Positions 42,615-51,793 of a stretch of DNA of 64,000 nucleotides are shown in pieces. Within the stretch, counting starts at the first letter, position 1; every line of letters begins with the position of its first letter. The position numbers were made by a program, and so were the translations under genes. This DNA comes from CAXBNB01 sp965267535 (GTDB lineage Bacteria > Bacteroidota > Bacteroidia > Cytophagales > Cyclobacteriaceae): contig OZ254082.1 in NCBI GenBank assembly GCA_965267535.1, positions 2,232,001 to 2,296,000 of the forward strand. The letters are read 5' to 3'. The notes beneath the pieces are model-generated. The model was not told the origin of the DNA, ran no database searches, and saw nothing but the letters and a program-made list of their open reading frames with translations.

Positions 42615-43997
42615 TTAAGCACAGATTTCGGATAGTGTACCCGTACTGTCGGCAAAGCTGTCGATGTTGAAATCCATGTTTTGAAGCATGGTCAGAAACA
42701 GGTTTGCCAGTGGTGTGTTTTTCTCAAATATCAGATTTTGTCCGGTTTTGAGTTTGCCACCACCGCTACCGGCCACCACTATGGGCAGGTTATAGGGGGA
42801 GTGGCGGTTGCCATCTCTAAGTCCCGATGCAAAGGTGATCATAGAGTTGTCCAGCAGGTTGCTATCTCCCTCCTTGATAGACTTGAGTTTTTGCAAAAAG
42901 TAAGCGTACTGTTCGATGTGCCAGATGTTTATTTTTGCATATTCTTCCATTTTGTGGGGGTTGTTCATGTGGTGTGAGATGGAATGGTGGTTGCCGCCTA
43001 CACCGTCCAGAAAAGAAAAGTTGCGTCCGCTTACCGAGTTGCCAAACATAAAGGTAGACACCCGGGATGCATCACTCCAGAAGGCCAGTGCCATGATGTC
43101 CATCATAAGCCGTGTTTTTTCGGTAATGTCTACGCCTGAGTACATCTCGGCATACTCGTCGATGCGTTGGTTTACCCGTATAAGTTCTTTTTTGATGTCG
43201 TCTGTTATGTTTTCCGCAAACTTCTCTTTTTTGTCCTCGTTCACGATTCGTTTTTCAATAGACCGGATGGATTCGAGGTATTCTTCGAGTTTGTCCTGGT
43301 CGGATCGTCCCAAATTGTTTTTCAGACTTTTGGCATCATCCATTACCATGTCCAGGATACTTTTCTTCCAGGGGTCTTCTTTGGCTTGCTGACCGGGTAT
43401 GTAGTTTTTGAAAAGTCGTTCGAAAGCCAGTTTGGGATCTATTTCTTTCGACAGGGGTTGGGTTGGCGTTTTCCATGCTATGCTGGAAGCATACAGGAGC
43501 GTGTAGCCCACATTGGTATCTACACCGGTGCGAATTCTGTCCAGCCCGTATTCGAGTGAGGGAAATAAGGTTTCATGCCCTATTCGCTGAGCTATTATCT
43601 GATCGATAGATACGCCACCGCTGTTTATGTTGTCGCCTATGGTTTTTTCTATGGGCATGCAGGTCAGCAAGTTGGCTGTGCGTGCATAGTGTCCATCTAC
43701 ACCTTCCACGGTCGAGTTTTTGTTCATCAGTTCTCCGAGCACGAGGAGGTCTTTCTGAAAAGGGGCCAGCGGCTTTAAGATTCTGGATAATTCAAAGTTT
43801 TTGCCTTGCTGCTCAGGAGTCCACAAACCGGGGTGTACACCATTGGGCATAAATAGAAAAGCCGAACGAACCGGAAACGGATTGGATGTCGAACTGCCCA
43901 GCCGGGGTAGCGACATGGCTTCCAGGTAGGGAAGAGCTATGCACGCTCCCATACCTTTCAGCATTCTTCTGCGCGATATGTGCCATTTCTTTTTCAT
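42615..43997 (-). CDS. DUF1552 protein with Tat signal
   Basis: This 460-residue protein begins KKWHISRRRMLKGMGACIALPYLEAM, a twin-arginine (Tat) signal peptide. The mature region matches DUF1552: FLFMPNGVHPGLWTPEQQGKNFELS, GVDGHYARTANLLTCMP, and LDNSMITFASGLRDGNRHSPYNLPIVVAGSGGG near the end. DUF1552 proteins occur in Planctomycetes and Bacteroidota next to DUF1592-type cytochromes, as here. Their biochemical function is not established, and export through Tat suggests that the protein folds, probably with a cofactor, in the cytoplasm first. It overlaps the upstream DUF1592-type gene by four bases (ATGA). Confidence 0.92.
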   Translation of the reverse strand: MKKKWHISRRRMLKGMGACIALPYLEAMSLPRLGSSTSNPFPVRSAFLFMPNGVHPGLWTPEQQGKNFELSRILKPLAPFQKDLLVLGELMNKNSTVEGVDGHYARTANLLTCMPIEKTIGDNINSGGVSIDQIIAQRIGHETLFPSLEYGLDRIRTGVDTNVGYTLLYASSIAWKTPTQPLSKEIDPKLAFERLFKNYIPGQQAKEDPWKKSILDMVMDDAKSLKNNLGRSDQDKLEEYLESIRSIEKRIVNEDKKEKFAENITDDIKKELIRVNQRIDEYAEMYSGVDITEKTRLMMDIMALAFWSDASRVSTFMFGNSVSGRNFSFLDGVGGNHHSISHHMNNPHKMEEYAKINIWHIEQYAYFLQKLKSIKEGDSNLLDNSMITFASGLRDGNRHSPYNLPIVVAGSGGGKLKTGQNLIFEKNTPLANLFLTMLQNMDFNIDSFADSTGTLSEICA

Positions 43998-45955
43998 ACT
44001 TCGTTGCTTTTTTTTCTACTATCGTTGATTTTGTACCTGAAAGGATAGCTCTGTACCAGTTTGATGATAAATTGTTCCGTATTGAAGTCGTTTTCCATCA
44101 GGCATTGTTCGAGTGATCTTAAGGCGGGTTCGTCGCTAAATCTTACTGATCTGCCGAGCGCATAGGACAGCATTTTGGCAGACAGGTTTCGTGCAAACAG
44201 TGACTTTCGGGTCAGGAGCATTTCCTTTAATTCAGCCGGATTGTTAAAACTTTCACCGGTATTCATAACGCCCGAGGCATCTATTTTTACTGAGCCATAA
44301 CTTTCCCTCCATCGGCCTATTGCGTCAAAGTTTTCTAATCCCAGACCGAGTGGGTCCATTTTTTCATGGCACGACTGGCAGCCCGGCTTGGAACGGTGTA
44401 TTTCCAATAACTTTCTCAGACCCACATCGGCGTGAGCAGCTTCGTCCTCGGGTAGTTCGCCCACTTCTGCAGGAGGTGGCGGGGGTGGTGTGCCCAATAA
44501 CTGCTCCAGTACCCACTTGCCCCTTAGCACCGGACTGGTGCGGGTGGGCAGAGAGCTGGCTGTGAGTATACTTGCCATACCGAGCAACCCTCCACGGTTG
44601 GGGTTGGTTAATCGGGTGAATTGTAGGCTATCACCTGTTATTCCGTCTATTTCATAAAACCTGGCCAGTTCTTCGTTCAGAAAGCTGTATTTACTATTGA
44701 TCAGATCCAGAAAGTTTTTGCTTTGCGTAAGCACATGGTAAAAGTAGTTGACGGTTTCGTCGTACATAGCCCGGCGAAGTTTTGGCGTAAATTCCGGAAA
44801 CTTTTCAGGGTCAGCTAAAGGCTTGTTTTCGATAAGCTTGCTGATGCCAAACCACTGGCTGGAAAAAGAGGTGGCAAATCGTCGGGCTTTGGGGTCTTTG
44901 AGCATGCGCTGTACCTGCTGTGCGAGTATGACGGTATCCTGTAGCTTTTCTTCGTAGGCCAGGTGCAGCAGCTCCTGATCGGGCATGCTCGACCAGAGAA
45001 AGTAGGAGAGACGAGAGGCCATTTCAAAATCACTGAGGAGGTAGGGCCTGTTGATGTCGTTTTCTTCTTCTACACGGTACAGAAAATTGGGAGATACTAA
45101 GATGGCTTTCAATACCTGAGCTATACTTTCATCAAAACGCCGGGGATTTGACAAGCTGTCGTAGTGACTGTATACCGTGGAAAAAAGTGTTTCGAGTTTT
45201 GCTTTTTCGGTGGGTTTGAGAAAACGCCTGTACGCTTTGGAGGCCAAAGGTTCTATGATTTTAGCTGCAGCTTGTTCGGGTGGGTTTATTGGCGAGTACT
45301 GTGCCCCAAACCAGCTTTTCACCCAATTGATTAGCTGTTGCCACCAACTTTGCTTGTAGCGTGTGGGTACTACCTGTCGCCATTGTGTTTTGTCTTCGTA
45401 CAGTTGGTTTACTATGGTTTCGGCCGCTTCGTAGTAGCGTTCCATTTTCAGGGGAGTCATGTAAAGCGCACGCGCCTGATTGTCAAACCCTCCACCGCCT
45501 GAGCCGTCAGCCGGAAAATAGCTACGGGCATCAAAATGTACCTGCAGCAGGTCTTCAACACTGTATTGGTATTCTGCGTGGCTAAGCCTGCGTACGACTA
45601 CCCGGTTGGGGTTGGTTTTTTTTAGAGAATTGAGGAGTAATTTGTCTATACCTTCTACAAGTTCTTCGTATTCGTGGTTTGATAGTGCCGGTTCTGTATC
45701 CGGAGGCATTTGCCGGCTTTTGATTTGCTCGAGCACTTTTAGCCAAAGCTGCCCTTTTTGTACTACCTGATTTATATTTTCAAACAGGTCGAAATTGACT
45801 CCTCCCTTGGGGTCGCCTGTACGGTGGCATTCCATACAGTTTTCTTTAATTAAAGGTCGTATTTTTTTGGTGAAGTATTCCTGATCATCTTCTCCTGCAA
45901 AGGAATAGACCAGTGCGAGTATTAGAAATAATCCGGTGAGGAACGGTTTTAGCAC
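43994..45955 (-). CDS. DUF1592-type multidomain cytochrome
   Basis: The 653-residue product has a signal peptide (FLTGLFLILALVYSFAGE) and two haem motifs, CMECH near residue 40 and CQSCH near residue 555. Between and after them stand the DUF1587, DUF1595, DUF1592, DUF1588 and DUF1585 modules in the usual order: RRLSHAEYQYSVEDLLQV; AYRRFLKPTEKAKLETL; LLSDFEMASRLSYFLWSSMPD; GLLGMASILTASSLPTRTSP; and FARNLSAKMLSYALGRS. A PSCyt1-like N-terminus (HRTGDPKGGVNFDLF) fits too. Such genes pair with DUF1552, which overlaps by four bases. The pathway is unknown but is believed to be extracytoplasmic oxidation of an organic substrate. Confidence 0.93.
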   Translation of the reverse strand: MLKPFLTGLFLILALVYSFAGEDDQEYFTKKIRPLIKENCMECHRTGDPKGGVNFDLFENINQVVQKGQLWLKVLEQIKSRQMPPDTEPALSNHEYEELVEGIDKLLLNSLKKTNPNRVVVRRLSHAEYQYSVEDLLQVHFDARSYFPADGSGGGGFDNQARALYMTPLKMERYYEAAETIVNQLYEDKTQWRQVVPTRYKQSWWQQLINWVKSWFGAQYSPINPPEQAAAKIIEPLASKAYRRFLKPTEKAKLETLFSTVYSHYDSLSNPRRFDESIAQVLKAILVSPNFLYRVEEENDINRPYLLSDFEMASRLSYFLWSSMPDQELLHLAYEEKLQDTVILAQQVQRMLKDPKARRFATSFSSQWFGISKLIENKPLADPEKFPEFTPKLRRAMYDETVNYFYHVLTQSKNFLDLINSKYSFLNEELARFYEIDGITGDSLQFTRLTNPNRGGLLGMASILTASSLPTRTSPVLRGKWVLEQLLGTPPPPPPAEVGELPEDEAAHADVGLRKLLEIHRSKPGCQSCHEKMDPLGLGLENFDAIGRWRESYGSVKIDASGVMNTGESFNNPAELKEMLLTRKSLFARNLSAKMLSYALGRSVRFSDEPALRSLEQCLMENDFNTEQFIIKLVQSYPFRYKINDSRKKSNEV

Positions 45956-46012
45956 AGTTTGTGTCAGGATAGTGATTAATTTGTATTAGCCCCACGTAGC
46001 ACACCCCTCATT

Positions 46013-46047
46013 CAAATTTACATATATAGCAAATTCTATTCCACAAA
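46013..46047 (-). promoter_or_regulatory. Possible promoter of the cytochrome unit
   Basis: On the minus strand TAAATTTG (46013-46020) matches TANNTTTG, and TTTG (46044-46047) is a full -33 match, but the spacer is 23 bases instead of about 19. The predicted start near 46006 would give a leader of about 50 nt to the DUF1592-type gene. Confidence 0.35.
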
Positions 46048-46216
46048 ATGCACAGGTTAATTCATGGTGTAATCGTATAAAAACACCTCCGTTGTTCGTA
46101 CACGAAGGCTGTTTTTGTGCTTTTTATAGGATTGCGCGAAACGTACAAAGGGTATGTACAATGGTTTCACGCATTTTTAGCGATTTCGTAAAACGGTTTT
46201 TGCTAAAGCTCTTATA

Positions 46217-48235
46217 CTATTTGTTGAGTAGCTTTTCGAGTTCAAACATTTCGTCTCTCAATCGTGCTGCTTCACCAAAGTCCAGGTCTTTTGCTGCTTT
46301 TTCCATTGCCTTTCGTGTTTTGGTGATTAGTTTTTTGATGCCTTCCTGATCCATATAGGCTACTACCGGATCTGCAGCCACATTGGGTTTATCCTGTTCT
46401 ACATAGTAGTTTTTGTGGTCTTTTTTCGATTCGGCTACTTTGGTCTGGTCTAGTATGGCATCTTTTGATTTGATGACAGTAGTAGGGGTTATGCCGTGTT
46501 TTTTGTTGTAGGCTATTTGCAGGCTTCTTCGGCGGTTGGTTTCGTCTATGGCTACCTGCATAGAGCCGGTAATGGTATCTGCATACATGATCACCATGCC
46601 ATTTTGGTTTCGGGCTGCACGTCCTATGGTTTGTACCAGTGAGCGAACATTACGCAGAAACCCTTCTTTGTCTGCATCGAGGATAGCCACCAGCGATACT
46701 TCAGGCAGGTCGAGTCCTTCGCGTAGGAGGTTTACACCTACGAGTACATCGAATACCCCCAGACGCAATTCGCGAAGTATTTCTACTCGATCGAGTGTGT
46801 CTACCTCGGAGTGTATGTAGCGGCATTTTACGCCTGCATTTTCCAGGTACTTGGTCAGCTCTTCGGCCATGCGCTTAGTGAGCGTGGTAATGAGCACACG
46901 TTCTTGTTTTTCTACCCTGTCTTCTATTTCGTTCATCAGATCGTCTATCTGGTTGAGACTGGGACGCACCTCAATGATAGGATCGAGTAGTCCGGTAGGA
47001 CGAATCACCTGTTCTACGATAACCCCTTCAGCATCCTGTAGTTCGTAATCGGCCGGAGTAGCACTGATGTACACTACCTGATTGACCATGGACTCAAATT
47101 CTTCAAACTTGAGAGGACGATTGTCCATAGCAGAGGGCAGCCTGTAGCCATAGTCTACCAGGTTTACTTTTCTGGCTCTGTCGCCTCCCCACATCGCTCT
47201 GATCTGAGGTATGGTCACGTGGCTTTCGTCTACTACCAGCAGAAAATCGTCGGGAAAATAGTCGATAAGGCAGAAGGGGCGGTCTCCTTTACCCCTGCGA
47301 TCAAAATAGCGAGAGTAATTTTCCACGCCGGAGCAATAGCCCAGTTCGCGAATCATCTCCAGGTCAAATTCGGTGCGTTCCTTTATGCGCTTGGCTTCCA
47401 GTGGGCGTCCTTCGTTTTCGAAGTATTGCATTTGCAGCACCAGGTCGTCCTGTATTTCCTTGATCGCCTGCTGCAATACGTCTTTTCCGGTCACAAACAG
47501 GTTGGCCGGGAAAATAGTTACTATTTGCTCGTCTGATAGTTTTTTGCCGGAATAGGGGTCTATAGTCTGGATAGCCTCTATTTCATCGCCCCAGAAGATG
47601 ATGCGATATGCAAAATCGCCATAAGCAATGAATATGTCGACCGTATCTCCTTTTACCCGAAAATTACCCCTATTGAAATCTCCTTCTGTTCGGCTGTAGA
47701 GTATATCTACAAAGGAGAAAAGAAGTTTATTGCGTGATATTTCATCACCAACTTTTATGGTTACAACATTTTTGGCGAACTCTACCGGGTTTCCGATACC
47801 GTAAATGCATGACACAGAGGCTACAACGATAACGTCGCGCCGGCCGGTAAGTAGTGCCGAAGTAGCTTTCAGTCGCAGCTTTTCGATTTCTTCGTTGATG
47901 CTTAGGTCCTTTTCTATGTAAAGGTTGGAGGTGGGCATAAAGGCCTCCGGCTGGTAGTAGTCGTAGTAGGATATAAAGTATTCAACGGCATTGTTTGGGA
48001 AAAACTGCTTCAGCTCGCCGTAAAGCTGGGCAGCCAGCGTTTTGTTGTGAGATAGCACAAGAGTAGGGCGCTGCACTTCTTTGATTACATTGGCTACCGT
48101 AAATGTTTTGCCTGAACCGGTTACCCCCAGGAGTACCTGAGCTTTTTCGCCATTCTCTATTCCCTCAGATAGCTCTTTTATCGCTTTGGGTTGGTCGCCT
48201 GTAGGCTGGTATTCGGAGTGTAGTTCGAAGTTCAT
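46217..48235 (-). CDS. uvrB: Excinuclease ABC subunit B
   Basis: The 672-residue protein is a full-length UvrB. Seen are the Walker A LLGVTGSGKTFTVANVI, the beta-hairpin YFISYYDYYQPEAFMPTSNLYIEKD that grips damaged DNA, the DEAD-like LVVDESHVTIPQ, the motif VI region QTIGRAARNQNGMVIMYAD, and the C-terminal UVR domain AAKDLDFGEAARLRDEMFELEKLL that binds UvrC or UvrA. UvrB verifies damage and loads UvrC in nucleotide-excision repair. It is a single gene here; uvrA and uvrC are not in the window. Downstream (46006-46216) there is no clear terminator. The start codon is ATG and the upstream gap holds no exact promoter match. Confidence 0.97.
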   Translation of the reverse strand: MNFELHSEYQPTGDQPKAIKELSEGIENGEKAQVLLGVTGSGKTFTVANVIKEVQRPTLVLSHNKTLAAQLYGELKQFFPNNAVEYFISYYDYYQPEAFMPTSNLYIEKDLSINEEIEKLRLKATSALLTGRRDVIVVASVSCIYGIGNPVEFAKNVVTIKVGDEISRNKLLFSFVDILYSRTEGDFNRGNFRVKGDTVDIFIAYGDFAYRIIFWGDEIEAIQTIDPYSGKKLSDEQIVTIFPANLFVTGKDVLQQAIKEIQDDLVLQMQYFENEGRPLEAKRIKERTEFDLEMIRELGYCSGVENYSRYFDRRGKGDRPFCLIDYFPDDFLLVVDESHVTIPQIRAMWGGDRARKVNLVDYGYRLPSAMDNRPLKFEEFESMVNQVVYISATPADYELQDAEGVIVEQVIRPTGLLDPIIEVRPSLNQIDDLMNEIEDRVEKQERVLITTLTKRMAEELTKYLENAGVKCRYIHSEVDTLDRVEILRELRLGVFDVLVGVNLLREGLDLPEVSLVAILDADKEGFLRNVRSLVQTIGRAARNQNGMVIMYADTITGSMQVAIDETNRRRSLQIAYNKKHGITPTTVIKSKDAILDQTKVAESKKDHKNYYVEQDKPNVAADPVVAYMDQEGIKKLITKTRKAMEKAAKDLDFGEAARLRDEMFELEKLLNK

Positions 48236-48442
48236 GTGGTTGAAAAATGAGTTAACGCAATTCTACTCGCTTAAAAATTAATATGCCAGTGAAGGTTAAC
48301 TCAATCCTGAATTTGGGGTTGCATTACTTCGCTATTTTATCAGGCAGTTGGATGTTTTCTCCTGTATAAATTTTGAGTAAGGAATGAAAGGGGTGTTTAT
48401 ACCCGGTCGGGAATATGTTTTTAATTCTTGATTTTAAGATAT

Positions 48443-48772
48443 TTATTCAGGAATCAACTTCAATAGTTCCTTGAGTTCACTGTCTGAGATAGAGGCTTGT
48501 TTAGATTTGTCGAAAATAGAGAGAAGAAAAACACTTTTCTTTTCTATTTTGAAACAAGTTATAATTCTACTACCACCGGATTTACCTTTTCCTTTTGATT
48601 TGATAGCTATGCGAATCTTGAAACAATTATTTCCTAACGGGGTTCCCTGATTCGGTAATTTTTTTAGTTGTTGGATGAGGTTGTAAAGTTCATTTTTCAG
48701 AGAAGGGTATTTTTTGACAAGTCGCTTGGCTTGTCGTTCGAATACTGTAATCGATTTTACTTCAAAGCTCAT
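48443..48772 (-). CDS. RelE/ParE-type toxin, second module
   Basis: This protein of about 109 residues starts MSFEVKSITVFERQAKRLVKKY at ATG 48772; an earlier in-frame ATG would extend it by six residues into the antitoxin gene. The landmarks GTPLGNNCFKIRIAIKSKGKGKSGGSRII and VFLLSIFDKSKQASI match those of the first module at 4559-4885, position by position. The 11-base overlap with the antitoxin gene (ATGAGCTTTGA) is identical in sequence to that of the first pair. This is thus a paralogous type II toxin; whether both modules are active or cross-talk cannot be read from sequence. It lies directly upstream of uvrB in the same direction. Confidence 0.8.
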   Translation of the reverse strand: MSFEVKSITVFERQAKRLVKKYPSLKNELYNLIQQLKKLPNQGTPLGNNCFKIRIAIKSKGKGKSGGSRIITCFKIEKKSVFLLSIFDKSKQASISDSELKELLKLIPE

Positions 48773-48968
48773 TGAGGAAATCTTCCGCACTCCGTGCTGA
48801 TTTTTTACCTCGCTGAATGAGTGTCATCTCTTTGGACGCTTCTCGTATTTCTTCTAGCAAAAGAGCTTTTTCCTCAGTAAGCATTGTCGTACGGACATAT
48901 GGAAGGCTTTTTAGTACTTCCATTAAATGCAATGCCCTGTTATCCTTAATGTCGAGTAGAACTTTCAT
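48762..48968 (-). CDS. Antitoxin of the second module
   Basis: The 68-residue protein reads MKVLLDIKDNRALHLMEVLKSLPYVRTTMLTEEKALLLEEIREASKEM and ends EDFLNEL. It shares with the first antitoxin the N-terminal lysine plus beta-strand, a VxLxIKD pattern, and the FLNEL end that overlaps the toxin start. The gene order (antitoxin first, overlapping toxin) is typical for type II modules. The two antitoxins otherwise differ in the middle, which would set partner specificity if both toxins are present. No promoter match is clear upstream in 48969-49060. Confidence 0.75.
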   Translation of the reverse strand: MKVLLDIKDNRALHLMEVLKSLPYVRTTMLTEEKALLLEEIREASKEMTLIQRGKKSARSAEDFLNEL

Positions 48969-49332
48969 AATTGTTCAGTTTTTGAGGCATGATGAAAGTT
49001 GTTGTTTAATACTTCTTTCTGACAGATTTTTCACCTACAGATAAGTAATCTGATCTTCTCCGTAGCTTTAATGTGATACAACCTGAGTGCTTATACTTGC
49101 TAACGCCCTGATAGGTTTAAGTAAATTCTTTTCAGGTTTACTTAAGACATTTCACTACCCACTTAGAGGCCAGAAAATGCTAAAAGAACGCACTCATGCT
49201 GTACATTTCCAAATATACGGTAAAATAATAACAAATGAAGTTTGTGTAGAGGCGTTGTTTGAGTTTCCAGCTGGACTTACACATTAAATAAACTATAGGG
49301 TGGTGGTTATTCCGTACAGATACTTCCTCAAA
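48969..49332. other. Gene-free stretch with a weak hairpin
   Basis: 364 bases without a gene I can support. A 66-codon open frame (49087-49287, plus strand) lacks coding character. TTAAGTAAA (49117-49125) and TTTACTTAA (49137-49145) form an AT-only stem. No terminator for aroE and no promoter for the antitoxin gene was identified. Confidence 0.5.
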
Positions 49333-50073
49333 TCAACTGTTCCAGATTTCCCAGCTTTTTTCTGCCTGGAGTTCCAGCATATCTCCTCCGCTTTTGGTTT
49401 TAGCACCTGCTTGTATTCCTTCTTGTAAAAAGGCAGTTACCTCCGGGTTGTACACCAGGTCGTACAGGTTGTGTTGGGAGGTTAGTCGGCTGTAGGGCAG
49501 GTCGGGTTTGCCCTCTACTGCGGGGTAGGTGCCCAGTGGCGTACTGTTTATGATAAGGTGATAATCGTCTATCAGGTCAGGAGTTTGCTGTAATTGTTCG
49601 TAGGTGTAGCTGTCTGGTTGGGCACTGCGCGACACGTACGTGTAGGGGATATTCATGTCTTCCAGAGCTGTCCTTACAGCGTTGGATGCCCCACCAGTGC
49701 CGAGTATCAGTGCTTTTAAATCCGTACGGGGAAGCCATTTTTCCAAAGAAGCTCTGAAACCATAGTAGTCTGAATTGTAGCCGGTTAGCTTTTCTCCCTC
49801 AATTTTGATCACATTTACTGCTCCGATGCGACGGGCTTTATCGTCAAGACTGTGCAGGTAGTCCATTACCTCTATTTTGTAGGGGATGGTTACATTGAGC
49901 CCTTTTAGTTCGGGAGATAGCTTTTCGATCAGCTTAGGGAAGTCTGTGATAGCAGGCAGCTCATGGAGGTCGTACCGACAGTCGGTGATGTTTTCTTTTT
50001 CAAATTTTTCTGCAAAGAATTTACCTGAGAAAGAGTGTTTTAGGGTTTTTCCAATGAGTCCGTATCGCTTCAT
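49333..50073 (-). CDS. aroE: Shikimate dehydrogenase
   Basis: Starting at ATG 50073 the protein has about 246 residues and begins MKRYGLIGKTLKHSFSGKFF, the proper AroE N-terminus; an in-frame start at 50139 would overlap the DUF368 gene. Substrate-binding and catalytic landmarks are LKGLNVTIPYKIEVMDYL (catalytic lysine) and YNSDYYGF. ALILGTGGASNAVRTAL is the NADP-binding turn, and LIINSTPLGTYP follows. The enzyme reduces 3-dehydroshikimate to shikimate in aromatic amino-acid synthesis. No other aro gene is nearby. It lies 13 bases downstream of the DUF368 gene and is probably co-transcribed with it and the ComA-like gene. Confidence 0.96.
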   Translation of the reverse strand: MKRYGLIGKTLKHSFSGKFFAEKFEKENITDCRYDLHELPAITDFPKLIEKLSPELKGLNVTIPYKIEVMDYLHSLDDKARRIGAVNVIKIEGEKLTGYNSDYYGFRASLEKWLPRTDLKALILGTGGASNAVRTALEDMNIPYTYVSRSAQPDSYTYEQLQQTPDLIDDYHLIINSTPLGTYPAVEGKPDLPYSRLTSQHNLYDLVYNPEVTAFLQEGIQAGAKTKSGGDMLELQAEKSWEIWNS

Positions 50074-50086
50074 AGATGATAAAGGG

Positions 50087-50989
50087 TTAGTCTTTGGCAG
50101 GTTTGTTAGAGAATTTTTCCATTCCCCAAACAATGGCAAAACCTACAAGTGCCAGTGCTAGTGCCAGCGCAAAGTCGGTATTTATTTCCGGTAGGTACCA
50201 GCTGTACCCGGTAGGCTTTTGTTTGCCTTCGGCCAATGTTATATAGTGTGTGATTTTCCAGGGCCAGATAATAGCGAGCGAACCTGCTACAAAGCCTGTG
50301 AGTAGGCTAACGGTCAGGTCTTTGTGATGCTTAAAGAGGTAGGAGAGTATCCATGAAAACACCACTACTCCGACTATGCATCCTATAGCTACCGGTGCAA
50401 GTATGCTTACGTTTGCCGTGTTGATGGCTTGTAAGACGAGCACATAATTGCCCATGAGCAATAGTATATAGGAGCCCGACAGCCCCGGTAATATCATGCT
50501 GCATACGGCTACCATACCACAGAGCGTGAGGTAGAAAAAGCCCGAGTTGGCTTCCGCAGGAGGAAGAAATGCTATGCCGCCGGCCAGCACTATGCCCACT
50601 ATGAGCCCAGCTACGGTTAGCAACGAAAAGCGACTAATCTGCTTGCCTACTCCTAGGATGGATGCTACGATAAGGCCAAAGAAGAAAGCTAATGTATGTG
50701 CTTCGTAGTGCGCAAAAGCGTATTCCAATACCCGTGCAAAACTAGCTATACCCAGTCCTACACCCGCTAAAATGCTGAATGTAAAAACAAAATCTGTTTT
50801 GTTAGAAAAGTCTTTCCACTTGCCGGTCAGCAGTAGTTTTAGTGCCTCCGGGTTATACGATTTGAGGGCATTGATCAATCGCTCGTAGATGCCAGTGATA
50901 AAGGCTATGGTACCTCCGGAAACTCCCGGAATAACGTTAGCAGCTCCCATTGCCAATCCACGTGCTACCCAGCCGATGATATTTCTCAT
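50087..50989 (-). CDS. DUF368 membrane protein (undecaprenyl-phosphate translocase-like)
   Basis: The 300-residue polytopic protein has about eight membrane segments and both DUF368 signatures: MGAANVIPGVSGGTIAFITGIYERLI near the N-terminus and CSMILPGLSGSYILLLMGNYV in the middle. The two related GVSGG/GLSGS loops fit an inverted repeat of half-transporters. Members of this family (PopT) have been reported to recycle undecaprenyl phosphate across the cytoplasmic membrane. That assignment comes from the family literature, and no direct evidence exists here. It sits between the aroE and ComA-like genes, 28 bases after the latter. Confidence 0.9.
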   Translation of the reverse strand: MRNIIGWVARGLAMGAANVIPGVSGGTIAFITGIYERLINALKSYNPEALKLLLTGKWKDFSNKTDFVFTFSILAGVGLGIASFARVLEYAFAHYEAHTLAFFFGLIVASILGVGKQISRFSLLTVAGLIVGIVLAGGIAFLPPAEANSGFFYLTLCGMVAVCSMILPGLSGSYILLLMGNYVLVLQAINTANVSILAPVAIGCIVGVVVFSWILSYLFKHHKDLTVSLLTGFVAGSLAIIWPWKITHYITLAEGKQKPTGYSWYLPEINTDFALALALALVGFAIVWGMEKFSNKPAKD

Positions 50990-51016
50990 AATCGTTTAGA
51001 GTTTGTAGTGCGCTTA

Positions 51017-51793
51017 TCAGCAGCCTGAGTCCGGCAAATCCAGAAAATGTGTGAATGTATCGCCTCTCAGTCCCAATCGGATAGTTTCCAATGGAATAAC
51101 CTCGTTGGGGCTGATGTTACCCAGGTTTACATTAGAGCCTAGTAGCTTGATAAACCAAACCTGTTGTGCTTTTTGCGGTGCTTCCCAGATTATGCGTTCG
51201 GTGGGTATCTGTGTCAATATTTCCTGTACCAGTCCGGATCTGACTTCTCCAGATGAACGAAACAGGCCAACATTGCCACTTTCTCTGGCTTCACCAATTA
51301 CTTTCCATGCGCCGGCATCCAGTTCGCTTTGCATCAGCTCTATCCATTGGTAGGGAGGAATGATTTTTTCAGCGTCTTTGGAACCTACCTCTGACAGTAC
51401 AGTTACCTGTTTTGACAATTCATTGATGTATTCACATTTTTTTTCATGCTCGAGGGTGATGGAGCCGTCCGACACTTCACAGTATTCCAGGTTGTATTTG
51501 TCCAGTACCTTGCGGTAGTCGTCAAACTGATCCCGTATGATAAATGCTTCGAATAACGTGCCTCCAAAATATACCGGTATACCACAAGATCGGTAGTATT
51601 CTATTTTTTCTTTCAGGTTTTTGGTAACGAAGGAAGTACCCCATCCCAGTTTTACGATATCTACATAATCGCCGCAGGTGTTTACCATGTCTTCTGCCTG
51701 CCGTATGCTTAACCCTTTGTCCATTACCATGGTGTAGCCGGTTTCACGTGGCTTGGCAGTGCGATCAGGGATACTCTTCAACGTATAATTCAT
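51017..51793 (-). CDS. Phosphosulfolactate synthase-like enzyme (ComA family)
   Basis: This 258-residue TIM-barrel protein matches the ComA family from its start (GYTMVMDKGLSIRQAEDMVNTCGDYVDIVKLGWG) through PVYFGGTLFEAFIIRDQFDDY and VLSEVGSKDAE to EVIPLETIRLGLRGDTF. ComA adds sulfite to phosphoenolpyruvate, giving phosphosulfolactate, the first step of one route to coenzyme M or to other sulfonates. Bacteroidota do not make coenzyme M, so a role in sulfonolipid or sulfolactate metabolism is more likely. A serine-palmitoyltransferase-like enzyme sits at 60340. It is the first gene of the unit with the DUF368 gene and aroE. No sulfite-producing enzyme is visible nearby. Confidence 0.85.
   Translation of the reverse strand: MNYTLKSIPDRTAKPRETGYTMVMDKGLSIRQAEDMVNTCGDYVDIVKLGWGTSFVTKNLKEKIEYYRSCGIPVYFGGTLFEAFIIRDQFDDYRKVLDKYNLEYCEVSDGSITLEHEKKCEYINELSKQVTVLSEVGSKDAEKIIPPYQWIELMQSELDAGAWKVIGEARESGNVGLFRSSGEVRSGLVQEILTQIPTERIIWEAPQKAQQVWFIKLLGSNVNLGNISPNEVIPLETIRLGLRGDTFTHFLDLPDSGC

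Noticed and set aside
49087..49287. 66-codon plus-strand open frame between the second antitoxin and aroE
   Set aside because: No recognisable domain, and it runs through an AT-only inverted repeat; composition is that of non-coding sequence.
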